Below are positions 44,476-52,458 of a DNA stretch of 64,000 bases, piece after piece. The notes below the pieces were generated by a model, which saw nothing but the letters and a program-made list of their open reading frames with translations, did not search any database and had not been told where the DNA came from. The stretch comes from Cellulomonas sp. PhB143 (GTDB lineage Bacteria > Actinomycetota > Actinomycetes > Actinomycetales > Cellulomonadaceae): the NCBI RefSeq assembly GCF_003752595.1, contig NZ_RKIJ01000001.1:52253-116252 (forward strand), given 5' to 3'. Positions within the stretch are counted from its first letter, which is position 1. Each line of letters starts with the position of its first letter. A program made the position numbers and the translations under genes.

Positions 44476-45378
44476 GTGCCGTTCCGCCCCGCCCGCGCGC
44501 TCGACGCCGTCCCCGCCCCCGCGCTGTTCGTCGTCTCCGGGCTGACGCAGTACGTCGGCGCCGCGATCGCGGTCGGGCTGTTCACCGTCGTCGGCGCCCC
44601 GGAGGTCGCATGGCTGCGCGTCGTCGTGGCCGCGGTGGTGCTCGTCGCGTGGCGCCGCCCGTGGCGCTCGCGGTGGACCCGCCGCGACCTGGGCTGGGTG
44701 TGCGTGTTCGGCGTCGCGCTGGCGGCGATGAACGTGACGTTCTACGTGGCCATCGACCACCTGCCGCTCGGCACCGCCGTCGCGATCGAGTTCCTCGGCC
44801 CCGTCTCGGTCGCCGCGGTCACGGGCCGCGGCTGGCGCGAGCGCGGCGGCATCGCCCTCGCGGCGGTCGGGGTGGTGCTCCTCGCGGGGGTCACGCTGGA
44901 CTCCGGCCTGGCGCACGACGACGTCGTCGTCGGCCTGGCCGCGATCCTCGCCGCCGCGGCGTGCTGGGCCGGGTACATCCTCCTGGGCCGGAGGGTCGCC
45001 GTCGCCGGCTCCGGCGTCACGTCGCTCGCGGTCGCGATGAGCGCGGGGGCGGTGGTCTTCGCGCCGCTGCTCGCGCCCGGCTCGGCGGTCGTGGTGACCG
45101 ACCCCGGGCTGCTCGCCGCGGTGGTCGGCGTGGGGGTGCTCTCGTCGGTGGTGCCGTACGGGCTCGACCAGGTGATCCTGCGCCGCGTCAGCACCGCGAC
45201 GTTCTCCGTGCTGCTGGCGCTGCTGCCCGCGTCGGCGACGGTCGTCGGCGCGGTCGCGCTCGGCCAGGTGCCGAACGGGCTCGAGCTCCTGGGGCTGGCC
45301 CTGGTCTCCGGGGCGATCGCCCTGACCGGGCGCCGCGCGGGCGACGACCGCGACGAGGAGACCCCGCCGCCGGCGTGA
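44476..45378 (+). CDS. EamA/RhtA-family transporter (DMT superfamily)
   Basis: This 300-residue, ten-helix drug/metabolite transporter is made of two EamA repeats. The first includes FVVSGLTQYVGAAIAVGLF and the pattern AMNVTFYVAIDHLPLGTAVAIEFLGPVSVA, which is close to the RhtA threonine/homoserine exporter group. The second includes ACWAGYILLGRRV and SVVPYGLDQVILRRVSTATFSVLLALLP. It likely exports an amino acid or similar metabolite. A TAGGCT -10 box at 44464-44469 lies six bases before GTG 44476 with no ribosome site, so the message is probably leaderless. It ends seven bases from a convergent quinone-oxidoreductase gene. Confidence 0.9.
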   Translation: MPFRPARALDAVPAPALFVVSGLTQYVGAAIAVGLFTVVGAPEVAWLRVVVAAVVLVAWRRPWRSRWTRRDLGWVCVFGVALAAMNVTFYVAIDHLPLGTAVAIEFLGPVSVAAVTGRGWRERGGIALAAVGVVLLAGVTLDSGLAHDDVVVGLAAILAAAACWAGYILLGRRVAVAGSGVTSLAVAMSAGAVVFAPLLAPGSAVVVTDPGLLAAVVGVGVLSSVVPYGLDQVILRRVSTATFSVLLALLPASATVVGAVALGQVPNGLELLGLALVSGAIALTGRRAGDDRDEETPPPA

Positions 45379-45385
45379 CCGGGCG

Positions 45386-46363
45386 TCAGGGCACCAGGAG
45401 CACCTTGCCGAACACGTCGCCGGAGTCCAGCAGCTCGTGCGCGGCGGCCGCCTCGGCGAGCGGGAGCCGGGCGTGCACGACCGGACGCACCCGGCCGTCC
45501 GCGAGCATCGGCCACACGTGCTCCCGCACCGCGGCGACGACGGCGGCCTTCTCCGCCGCGGGCCGCGAGCGCAGGGTCGTGCCGGTCACCGACGCGCGGC
45601 GGGCGACGAGCGCGCCGAGGTCGAGCTCGCCGCGGCGCCCCTGCTGCATCCCGATGACGACGAGCCGCCCGCCGGTCGCCAGGACCCGGACGTTGTCGGC
45701 CAGGTAGGCGGCGCCGACGACGTCCAGCACGACGTCGGCGCCGTGCCCGCCGGACGCTTCGCGCACGACCTCGACGAAGTCCTGCTCGCGGTGGTCGACC
45801 CCGAGTTCCGCGCCGAGCGCCCGGCACCGCTCGACCCGGTCCGGGCCGCCGGCCGTCGCCACGACGTGCGCGCCGAGCGCGGCCCCGATCTGCACCGCGA
45901 CGGTGCCGACCCCGCCGGAGCCGCCGTGCACCAGCAGCCACTCGCCCGCCGCGAGGTGCGCGACGCCCGCGAGGTTGCTCCAGGCCGTGCACACCGCCTC
46001 GGGGAGCGCCGCCGCGTCGGCGAGCGGGACGCCGTCGGGCACCGGGAGGAGCTGCGCCGCCGGGACGAGGGCGCGGTCCGCGTAGCCGCCGCCGTCGAGC
46101 AGCGCGCAGACCTGGTCGCCGGGTGCCCAGCCGGACACGCCGGGGCCGACGTCGACGACCGTCCCGGAGACCTCGAGGCCGAGGACGTCGCTCGCGCCGG
46201 GGGGCGGCGGGTAGTGCCCCGCGCGCTGCAGGAGGTCCGCGCGGTTGATCCCCGCGGCGGCGACGGCGACGGCGACCTCGTCCTCGCCGGGGGGCTGGTC
46301 AGGGGCATCGACAACCGCTAGGTTCGCAGGGCTGCCGGCGGGGGAGACGGAGACGTGGCGCAC
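45386..46363 (-). CDS. NAD(P)H quinone oxidoreductase, zinc-free MDR family (PIG3/QOR type)
   Basis: This 325-residue medium-chain dehydrogenase/reductase reduces quinones or enones using NADPH. It lacks the zinc-binding cysteines of alcohol dehydrogenases. Motifs are AAGINRADLLQRAGHYPPPPG near residue 40, GLEVSGTVVDVG, WLLVHGGSGGVGTVAVQIGAALGA (the nucleotide loop near 145) and VVLDVVGAAYLADNV. NRADLLQR with HYPPPPG is diagnostic of the PIG3-like branch. The start is GTG 46363; a TACGGT -10 sequence (minus strand, 46375-46370) ends six bases before it, so a leaderless transcript is likely. It is convergent with the EamA gene and divergent from the conservon. Confidence 0.93.
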   Translation of the reverse strand: MRHVSVSPAGSPANLAVVDAPDQPPGEDEVAVAVAAAGINRADLLQRAGHYPPPPGASDVLGLEVSGTVVDVGPGVSGWAPGDQVCALLDGGGYADRALVPAAQLLPVPDGVPLADAAALPEAVCTAWSNLAGVAHLAAGEWLLVHGGSGGVGTVAVQIGAALGAHVVATAGGPDRVERCRALGAELGVDHREQDFVEVVREASGGHGADVVLDVVGAAYLADNVRVLATGGRLVVIGMQQGRRGELDLGALVARRASVTGTTLRSRPAAEKAAVVAAVREHVWPMLADGRVRPVVHARLPLAEAAAAHELLDSGDVFGKVLLVP

Positions 46364-46425
46364 ACGTCGACCGTAACGGTGCGGCGGCCGCTCGCCAGCC
46401 GCAGGCCGTCGCGGGCGGGATGCGC

Positions 46426-46444
46426 CCGGGATTAGGAATCCCGG
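46426..46444. promoter_or_regulatory. 19-bp palindrome next to a TTGACC -35 box upstream of the conservon
   Basis: CCGGGATT-AGG-AATCCCGG is a perfect inverted repeat directly upstream of TTGACC (46447-46452). It sits 127 bases before the histidine kinase start and 63 bases before the divergent quinone-oxidoreductase start. It looks like an operator; its regulator is unknown and no clear -10 box follows at the usual distance. Confidence 0.4.
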
Positions 46445-46570
46445 CCTTGACCACCGATAGTTGGTGCGCAGTGCGGAGGAATCGGCCAGAACGAGGGAGT
46501 CCGGGGCAGGGCTCGCGGTCCTCGTCGCCGACGTCCGCCGTCGTATTCGGTATGACGAGAGAGGTACCAC

Positions 46571-49500
46571 ATGCTCCGCCGGTTGAGCGTCCGCGGGAAG
46601 ATCCTCGCGGCCATCGCGGTGCCCGTCTTCGTGCTCTTCCTCGCCGCGGCCCTGATCTCCGTGGGAGCGATCGGTGACGCCCGCGTCGCCACGCAGACCC
46701 GTGACCTGGTCGCCGCGCTGAAGGCTCAGGACGACGCGGGCCAGGCGCTCGCGCAGGAACGTGCGCTGACGGTCGTCGCGCTGACCCCGGGATCGAAGGG
46801 CGCGAAGGGCGCCGGGAGCCTGGACGACGCGCGGGCCGCGACGGACGCCGCCCTCGACACGCGCGACGGGGAGTTCGACGACCTCGACACCTCCGCGCTG
46901 TCCTCGCGGGTGGGCGACGCCGTCGACGACACCCTGGCGGACCGCGCCCAGCTCGCCGAGGCGCGGCAGAACGTCGACCACGGCACGACCTCCGAGGTCG
47001 CGACCACCGCGCTGTACACCGGCTTCATCGACCGCGCGATCGGCGTGCAGGAGCAGCTCGCGCAGACGATCCCGGACCGCGACCTCGCCCAGTACATCGA
47101 GGCGTACACGCAGCTGGACCGGCTCATGGCGCACGACACCCTCGAGGCCCCCCTCGACCTGCGCCTGGCGACCGCCGCGCAGGCCGGCCTCGCCACCCCC
47201 GTGGAGACGATCCGCATCGCGCAGCTGGTCGCGCTCGGCGACAGCATCCGCGCCGACGCGCAGGAGTCGCTCGATGCCCTGCCGAGCGACCTGTGGCGCC
47301 TGCCGAACGAGAACTCCGACTATCGCGCCGTGCGGTCCGCCCTCGCCCGCTCGGCGCCCGAGGGCGTGAGCGACCACCAGCTCGCCGGGTGGCAGGACAG
47401 GTCCGCCGAGAACATCGAGAACCTGCGCCCCGTGCGCGACGGCGTCCGCCAGGACACCGTCGAGCTCTCCGGCGACGCCGCGTCGTCCGCGACCCTCACC
47501 GCGTGGGTGACCATCGGCCTCGCGATCGTCGCGTTCGCCCTCTCGGTGCTCGTCGCGGGCTTCATCGCCCAGCGCATCGTGCGCCCGCTGCGCCGCCTGA
47601 CGGCCGCCGCCCAGGACGTGCGGACCCAGCTGCCGACGCTCGTCGAGCAGGTGGCCGTCCCCGGTCAGGGGCCGAGCATCGCCATCGAGCCCATCGCGGT
47701 GGAGTCCGGCGACGAGGTCGGCCAGCTCGCCGACGCGTTCAACGACGTGAACGCCACGACCGTCCAGGTCGCGCGCGAGCAGGCCGCGCTGCGCGGCTCG
47801 ATCGCCGAGATGTTCGTCAACGTCGCGCGTCGTGACCAGGTGCTGCTGAACCGCCAGCTCGCGTTCCTCGACGACCTCGAGCGCGCGGAGGAGGACGCGG
47901 GCACGCTGTCGAACCTCTTCCGGCTCGACCACCTCGCGACCCGGATGCGCCGCAACGCGGAGTCGCTCCTCGTCCTCGCCGGGATCGACTCGGGCCGCCG
48001 CGTGCGCCAGCCGATGCCGGCCTCCGACGTGATCCGCACGGCGTCGTCCGAGATCGAGATGTACGACCGGGTCCGGCTGAACCTCGCCGTCGACCCGCAC
48101 ATGCTCGGGCACAACGCGCTGAACGCGGCGCACCTGCTCGCCGAGCTGCTCGAGAACGCGACGATGTTCTCCGAGCCGCACACGCCCGTCGAGGTCACGG
48201 TCGCCCAGGACGCCGAGGCCGTCGCGATCACCATCCGCGACCACGGTCTGGGCATGACCGACCAGGAGCTGGTCGAGGCCGAGCGCCGCGTCGCGCACAG
48301 CGCGGCGTCGGACGTCGTCGGTGCGCAGCGGCTCGGGCTCTACGTGGTCGGCCGCCTGGCGGGCAAGCTCGGCGCGCACGTGACGTTCTCCGCCGCGGAG
48401 GACAAGGGCACGTCCGTCACGGTGCGCCTGCCCGCGGCGCTGTTCGTCGCGTCCGGGAACGTCCCGCTGCCGAGCCCCACCGACCCGCTCGCCGCCGGCA
48501 CGCAGGCGGCCGCCGGCCAGATCACGGCGGGTCCCGCGGACCGGTCCGGCGTGCCGTCGTCCACGTCCGGCGCCGGCCTGCCCGTCCGCGGCGGGGCCGC
48601 GCGCCCGTCCACGGCACCGGTCGCGGCCTCGGCCGAGCCCGAGGCGCCGCTGGTGGCCGAGGTCGACCTGGACGCGCTGACGGACGGGACCACGTCCACG
48701 GGGATGCCGCGTCGCCGGGCCCGCGCGACCGGTCCGGGCTCCGCGGCGCCGAGCGAGTCGCTGGGCGCCGCGGAGGCTGCGGACGCCCCGCAGCCCGGCG
48801 ACCTCCCGGTGCCGCAGCTGCCCGACACGTTCGCCGCGCCCGACGAGGCATGGACGCCGCCGCAGAGCGCCGCGCCCTCCGGGCCGGCCCTGCCGAGCCG
48901 GTCCCGGCGTGCCGCCGAGGCCGCCGCGCCCGCGGAGCCCGAGCAGGCCGCCGCGGCGGACGCCCCGTGGGCCCCGCCCTCGGCCGTTCCCGACGACGAC
49001 ACGCACCCGTTCCTCGAGAGCGCCGTCGACCACGGCGACGGCGACGACTCCGACGCCCTCGTCCGCAGCGCGATGTTCTCCAGCTTCCGCTCGCGCGACC
49101 AGCTCGACACGACCGTCTCGATCCCCGTCGACCTCGGGCCCGAGGGCACCGACGACGTGCCCGGGCACCCCGAGTCGGAGTTCCACGCCCTCGCGGCGGG
49201 CGCCGGTCCGCTCGGCGACGAGCTGCGCGACACCGTCGTCCTGCGGCAGGAGGACCTCTCGAGCCGGTTCGACGAGGCCGCGAAGCCCCTGACCGACTCG
49301 ATCCCGCTGCCCCCGGCCCACGTCGTCGGCGCCGGGACCGAGGCTCCGCGCACGACGTGGGGGACGGGCGCGATCGCGACCGTGCCCGCCGCCGGTGGCG
49401 CGCAGGACCCGGATCGGGACGACGAGCCCGCCGCTGACGACGTCCCGCCGGAGCTCTCCTTCGACGCGCTGCCCGCCTTCGACGAGCTGATGGCGGACCT

Positions 49501-50332
49501 TCCGACGCGTCGCTCGATGCGCGAGGCGAACGCCCGCAAGCGCGGCCTGTTCGGGCGACGTCCGCGGCCCGAGAGCGCCGCGGTCCCCGCGGCGCCGTTC
49601 GGTCCGGTGACGCCCGCCGAGGCGGCGCCGGCCCCCGGGGCGCCCGCGGACGAGGCCTACCGCGCGCCCGACGTCTTCCCGGCCGAGGCCGCGTCCGGGC
49701 CGCCGGCCACGGGCGAGCAGCCGCTGACGCTGCACGGCGAGGTCCGCATGCCGGAGCCTGCCGCCGACTCGGGCGCGTACCCCTCCGCGGAGCCGTGGGT
49801 GCCCCAGCAGCAGTGGGAGTCCTCGACGCCGCCCGCCCAGGAGCCTGAGCCGGCGTACCGCCCGCAGACCGAGCCCACCTACCGAGCCCCGGTCGCGCCG
49901 CAGGGCGGCGACGCCCTCCCGGCGGCGCGCCCCTACGACGACGGTGCCGTCCACGACAGCGTGGAGGCACGCTCCGAGTGGCTGGCCTCGGCCGTCCTGT
50001 ACGAGGAGATGACGTCCCTGCTGCGCTCCAGCAACGACTTCCAGGAGCCGGCGTTCGCGGTGTCCGAGGGCACCGGGTACCAGCCGACGACGACCGTGTC
50101 CGGCAGCGCGCTGCGCCGCCGCGGTCAGCAGGAGGAGGCACCCCCGGCGCCGGACGCCGGAGCACGCATCACGCGTGACCCGGCCCAGCTGCGCACGCGC
50201 CTGTCGGCCTTCCAGGCCGGCACCGCGCGCGGCCGGGACGCCACCCGGCGGGCCGACGGCGAGGCCGGGGGGTCGACAGACTCCGCCATGACCAGGAATG
50301 ATGTCCCCGACTCAGCGGCGACGTCTCGATGA
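46571..50332 (+). CDS. Nitrate/nitrite-sensor-like (NIT) histidine kinase of a conservon (CvnA-type)
   Basis: This is a 1253-residue membrane sensor. It begins with a helix (ILAAIAVPVFVLFLAAALISV), then an extracytoplasmic NIT-like helical domain to about residue 310, a second helix (WVTIGLAIVAFALSVLVAGFIA) and a HAMP-like RIVRPLRRLTAAAQDV. The phospho-acceptor region is LFRLDHLATRMRRNAESLLVL near 455, followed by the ATPase N-box LLAELLENATMFSEP and G-box RDHGLGMT. From about residue 630 to 1200 the protein is a long Pro/Ala/Glu-rich, probably disordered tail. It opens a four-gene set (kinase, roadblock, DUF742, GTPase) known as a conservon in actinomycetes, with the GTPase acting as a switch. 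ATG 46571 has a GAGAGAGG site. Confidence 0.9.
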   Translation: MLRRLSVRGKILAAIAVPVFVLFLAAALISVGAIGDARVATQTRDLVAALKAQDDAGQALAQERALTVVALTPGSKGAKGAGSLDDARAATDAALDTRDGEFDDLDTSALSSRVGDAVDDTLADRAQLAEARQNVDHGTTSEVATTALYTGFIDRAIGVQEQLAQTIPDRDLAQYIEAYTQLDRLMAHDTLEAPLDLRLATAAQAGLATPVETIRIAQLVALGDSIRADAQESLDALPSDLWRLPNENSDYRAVRSALARSAPEGVSDHQLAGWQDRSAENIENLRPVRDGVRQDTVELSGDAASSATLTAWVTIGLAIVAFALSVLVAGFIAQRIVRPLRRLTAAAQDVRTQLPTLVEQVAVPGQGPSIAIEPIAVESGDEVGQLADAFNDVNATTVQVAREQAALRGSIAEMFVNVARRDQVLLNRQLAFLDDLERAEEDAGTLSNLFRLDHLATRMRRNAESLLVLAGIDSGRRVRQPMPASDVIRTASSEIEMYDRVRLNLAVDPHMLGHNALNAAHLLAELLENATMFSEPHTPVEVTVAQDAEAVAITIRDHGLGMTDQELVEAERRVAHSAASDVVGAQRLGLYVVGRLAGKLGAHVTFSAAEDKGTSVTVRLPAALFVASGNVPLPSPTDPLAAGTQAAAGQITAGPADRSGVPSSTSGAGLPVRGGAARPSTAPVAASAEPEAPLVAEVDLDALTDGTTSTGMPRRRARATGPGSAAPSESLGAAEAADAPQPGDLPVPQLPDTFAAPDEAWTPPQSAAPSGPALPSRSRRAAEAAAPAEPEQAAAADAPWAPPSAVPDDDTHPFLESAVDHGDGDDSDALVRSAMFSSFRSRDQLDTTVSIPVDLGPEGTDDVPGHPESEFHALAAGAGPLGDELRDTVVLRQEDLSSRFDEAAKPLTDSIPLPPAHVVGAGTEAPRTTWGTGAIATVPAAGGAQDPDRDDEPAADDVPPELSFDALPAFDELMADLPTRRSMREANARKRGLFGRRPRPESAAVPAAPFGPVTPAEAAPAPGAPADEAYRAPDVFPAEAASGPPATGEQPLTLHGEVRMPEPAADSGAYPSAEPWVPQQQWESSTPPAQEPEPAYRPQTEPTYRAPVAPQGGDALPAARPYDDGAVHDSVEARSEWLASAVLYEEMTSLLRSSNDFQEPAFAVSEGTGYQPTTTVSGSALRRRGQQEEAPPAPDAGARITRDPAQLRTRLSAFQAGTARGRDATRRADGEAGGSTDSAMTRNDVPDSAATSR

Positions 50333-50369
50333 GATCGACCGTCCCGCCGGGACTCTACGAGGAGGAAGA

Positions 50370-50819
50370 GTGAACGCGCTCAGCAACGAGGCCAGCAGTT
50401 TCGGGTGGCTTCTCGACAACTTCGTGCGGAACGTGCCGGGGAGCCGGCACACGCTCGTGGTGTCGGCCGACGGCCTGCTGATGGCCATGTCGGACCAGCT
50501 CGACCGGACGAGCGGCGACCAGCTCGCTGCGATCGTCTCGGGGCTCTCGAGCCTCACGCGGGGTGCGTCGCGGCAGATCGACGGCGGCAACGTCCGCCAG
50601 GCGATCGTCGAGATGGACAACGGCTTCCTCTTTCTGATGAACATCTCGAACGGGTCGGTCCTGGGCGTGGTCGCGGAGGCGACCTGCGACATCGGGCTGA
50701 TCGGCTACGAGATGGCCCTCCTGGTCTCCCGGACCGAGGCGACGCTCACCCCGCAGCTCATCTCGGAGATGCGTGGCAACCTGCCGGTGGACGGCGCGAC
50801 CCGCATGCCGATCGGATGA
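50370..50819 (+). CDS. Roadblock/LC7 domain protein (CvnB-type)
   Basis: This 149-residue protein is the roadblock partner of the GTPase encoded downstream, related to MglB-type GTPase regulators. The fold is visible in FGWLLDNFVRNVPGSRHTLVVSADGLLMAMSD, the long IVSGLSSLTRGASRQIDGG helix and QAIVEMDNGFLFLMNISNGSVLGVVAEATCDIGLIGYEM. The GTG at 50370 is preceded by GAGGAGGAAGA, a very strong site, which fixes the start. Earlier in-frame starts overlap the kinase tail and are rejected. Members of this family bind the small GTPase and modulate its nucleotide state. It lies 37 bases after the kinase stop. Confidence 0.93.
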   Translation: MNALSNEASSFGWLLDNFVRNVPGSRHTLVVSADGLLMAMSDQLDRTSGDQLAAIVSGLSSLTRGASRQIDGGNVRQAIVEMDNGFLFLMNISNGSVLGVVAEATCDIGLIGYEMALLVSRTEATLTPQLISEMRGNLPVDGATRMPIG

Positions 50820-50829
50820 GGTGCGACGG

Positions 50830-51240
50830 ATGACGAACGCGTTCAGCGGTGGCTCGCACCGCTCCGACACCTACGAGTCCTCGACGGTCCGGCCGTACGC
50901 CGTGACCGGCGGGCGGGTACGTTCCGCGACCTCGGACCTGCCGGTCGAGGCGCTCGTGGAGATGATGCCGGGTGCGGTCAACAGCCAGGGGCTGCCGCCG
51001 GAGAAGCGCGCCATCCTGCAGCACGCGGCCCACACGTACGTCTCCGTCGCCGAGCTCTCCGCGCTGCTGCGGCTCCCGCTCGGCGTCGTGCGGATCCTCG
51101 TCGCGGACCTGTCGGACGACGGCTACGTCACCGTCCACACCTCGACCCCCGTCAACGTGCACACCGGCCACGGTGGCAACGGCTCGGGCATGTCCCTGAG
51201 CGTCTTGGAGAGTGTTCTCAATGGCATTTCCACCCTCTGA
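50830..51240 (+). CDS. DUF742 family protein (CvnC-type)
   Basis: This 136-residue winged-helix-like protein is the third conservon component. It carries the family core TVRPYAVTGGRVRSATSDLPVEALVEM, the helix HTYVSVAELSALLRLPLGVVRILVADLSDDGYVTVHT and the ending LSVLESVLNGISTL. Its role is not firmly known; it is thought to link the sensor complex to transcription or membrane recruitment. ATG 50830 was chosen; a GTG at 50821 would add three residues. It is ten bases after the roadblock gene and its 3' end overlaps the GTPase start by 20 bases. Confidence 0.92.
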   Translation: MTNAFSGGSHRSDTYESSTVRPYAVTGGRVRSATSDLPVEALVEMMPGAVNSQGLPPEKRAILQHAAHTYVSVAELSALLRLPLGVVRILVADLSDDGYVTVHTSTPVNVHTGHGGNGSGMSLSVLESVLNGISTL

Positions 51241-52051
51241 CGGCCGGTCGCAGCCGGCGCCGGCGGGCTCGGACGGCGCGGGAGTCGCGCGCCAGAGCGT
51301 CCTCGGCGGCGGTCGCCCCGCGTGGGCGCTGCAGCCCGTGCAGGCCCAGCAGCCCGTCGCGGTGGCGCAGGCTGCCCAGCCCGCCCCCGCGTCGCCGGGC
51401 TTCGCGCCGGCCGTGACGGTCTCCGGGCCGACGACGGCCCCGCAGCCGCCGGTGCAGGGACAGGCTCCCGCGCAGGCCGAGGCCCGGCGCGCGCCGACCG
51501 TCGTGAAGATCGTCGTGGCGGGCGGGTTCGCCGTCGGCAAGACGACCTTCATCGGCTCGATCTCGGACATCGAGCCCCTCAACACCGAGGCCGCGATGAC
51601 GGAGCACTCGGTGGGGGTCGACGACGCGGGCGGTCGGACCGAGCGCAAGACCTCGACCACGGTCGCCATGGACTTCGGGCGCATCGAGCTGCCGGGGTCG
51701 CTGTGGCTGTACCTGTTCGGCACGCCCGGCCAGGACCGGTTCCTGTTCATGTGGGACGACCTGGTGCGCGGTGCGATCGGCGCGGTCGTGCTCGTGGACA
51801 CCGAGCGCCTGGAGCAGTGCTTCCCGGCGATCGACTACTTCGAGTCGCGCAACATCCCGTTCGTCGTCGGCGTGAACTGCTTCGACGGCGTCGCCAAGCA
51901 CAAGCTCGAGGACGTCCGCGAGGCGCTGCAGATCCCGGCGCACGTGCCGATGCTCTACACGGACGCCCGCTCGCGCGCCGCGACGAAGCAGACGCTGGTC
52001 TCGCTCGTGCAGCTCGCGATGCGGCGGCTGCGGGCGGGTGCCGCCGGCTGA
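51221..52051 (+). CDS. Conservon GTP-binding protein (CvnD-type, Ras-like GTPase)
   Basis: This 276-residue protein has an unusual N-terminal Gln/Pro/Ala-rich tail of about 90 residues and a Ras-like GTPase domain. The P-loop is VVAGGFAVGKTTFIGSISDIEP near residue 105, the G3 motif is FGTPGQDRF near 170 and the G4-like specificity region is VVGVNCFDG near 216. The switch region FGRIELPGSLWLYLFG is typical of this group. ATG 51221 has GGAGAG eight bases before; a GTG three codons earlier overlaps that site. It completes the conservon, overlapping DUF742 by 20 bases. Expected output is a GTP-dependent signal in the inner-membrane complex; the target is unknown. Confidence 0.94.
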   Translation: MAFPPSDGRSQPAPAGSDGAGVARQSVLGGGRPAWALQPVQAQQPVAVAQAAQPAPASPGFAPAVTVSGPTTAPQPPVQGQAPAQAEARRAPTVVKIVVAGGFAVGKTTFIGSISDIEPLNTEAAMTEHSVGVDDAGGRTERKTSTTVAMDFGRIELPGSLWLYLFGTPGQDRFLFMWDDLVRGAIGAVVLVDTERLEQCFPAIDYFESRNIPFVVGVNCFDGVAKHKLEDVREALQIPAHVPMLYTDARSRAATKQTLVSLVQLAMRRLRAGAAG

Positions 52052-52124
52052 CGCCGTCGGCGTGCGTCCGACGGCGCACCTCGGTGCCTCGCTAGACTGG
52101 TGCGCCGCGCACGGGAGTGCGCCA

Positions 52125-52209
52125 GGAGGGCTGACAGAGCGGCCTAATGTGACGGTCTTGAAAACCGTTGTTGCGCAAGCAACCGGGGGTTCGAATCCCT
52201 CGCCCTCCG
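52125..52209 (+). tRNA. tRNA-Ser (anticodon UGA)
   Basis: The acceptor GGAGGGC pairs with GCCCTCC at 52202-52208. The anticodon stem ACGGT/ACCGT encloses CTTGAAA, giving anticodon TGA for serine codon UCA. A long variable arm (GTTG...CAAC) and the T-loop GGTTCGAATCC are present, as expected for tRNA-Ser. CCA is not encoded (CCG follows). A TAGACT box at 52093-52098 may be its -10. Confidence 0.95.
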
Positions 52210-52233
52210 CCGACCGACGGCACCGCCGCGGTT

Positions 52234-52263
52234 TTGCCTCGCACGGCTGCCGGACGGTAGCCT
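52234..52263 (+). promoter_or_regulatory. Promoter of tRNA-Ser (GCU)
   Basis: TTGCCT at 52234-52239 and TAGCCT at 52258-52263 are separated by 18 bases. The element lies between the two serine tRNAs, 38 bases before the second, so that gene has its own promoter. Confidence 0.6.
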
Positions 52264-52300
52264 GAGGCCGCGCGGTCCGCAGGTGTGCGGTCCCGCGCGA

Positions 52301-52392
52301 GGAGACGTCGCATAGTCCGGTCTAGTGCGCCACCCTGCTAAGGTGGTAACGGGGCAACCCGTTCGAGGGTTCAAATCCCTCCGTCTCCGCCA
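52301..52392 (+). tRNA. tRNA-Ser (anticodon GCU)
   Basis: The acceptor GGAGACG pairs with CGTCTCC at 52382-52388. The anticodon stem CCACC/GGTGG holds CTGCTAA, giving anticodon GCT for codons AGC and AGU. The variable arm is long, the T-loop is GGTTCAAATCC and the CCA end is encoded at 52390-52392. A T-rich terminator follows. Confidence 0.95.
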
Positions 52393-52394
52393 GG

Positions 52395-52425
52395 AAGGTC
52401 TCGGCTGCAGAAGTCGGGGCCTTTT
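52395..52425 (+). terminator. Rho-independent terminator of tRNA-Ser (GCU)
   Basis: A 12-bp stem (52395-52406 with 52412-52423, three G-U pairs), a GCAGA loop and a TTTT run at 52422-52425 begin two bases after the tRNA. It has the stem and U tract of a classic intrinsic terminator. Confidence 0.8.
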
Positions 52426-52458
52426 CTGTTGCCCGGAGACGCCTCGCGGCGGACACCC

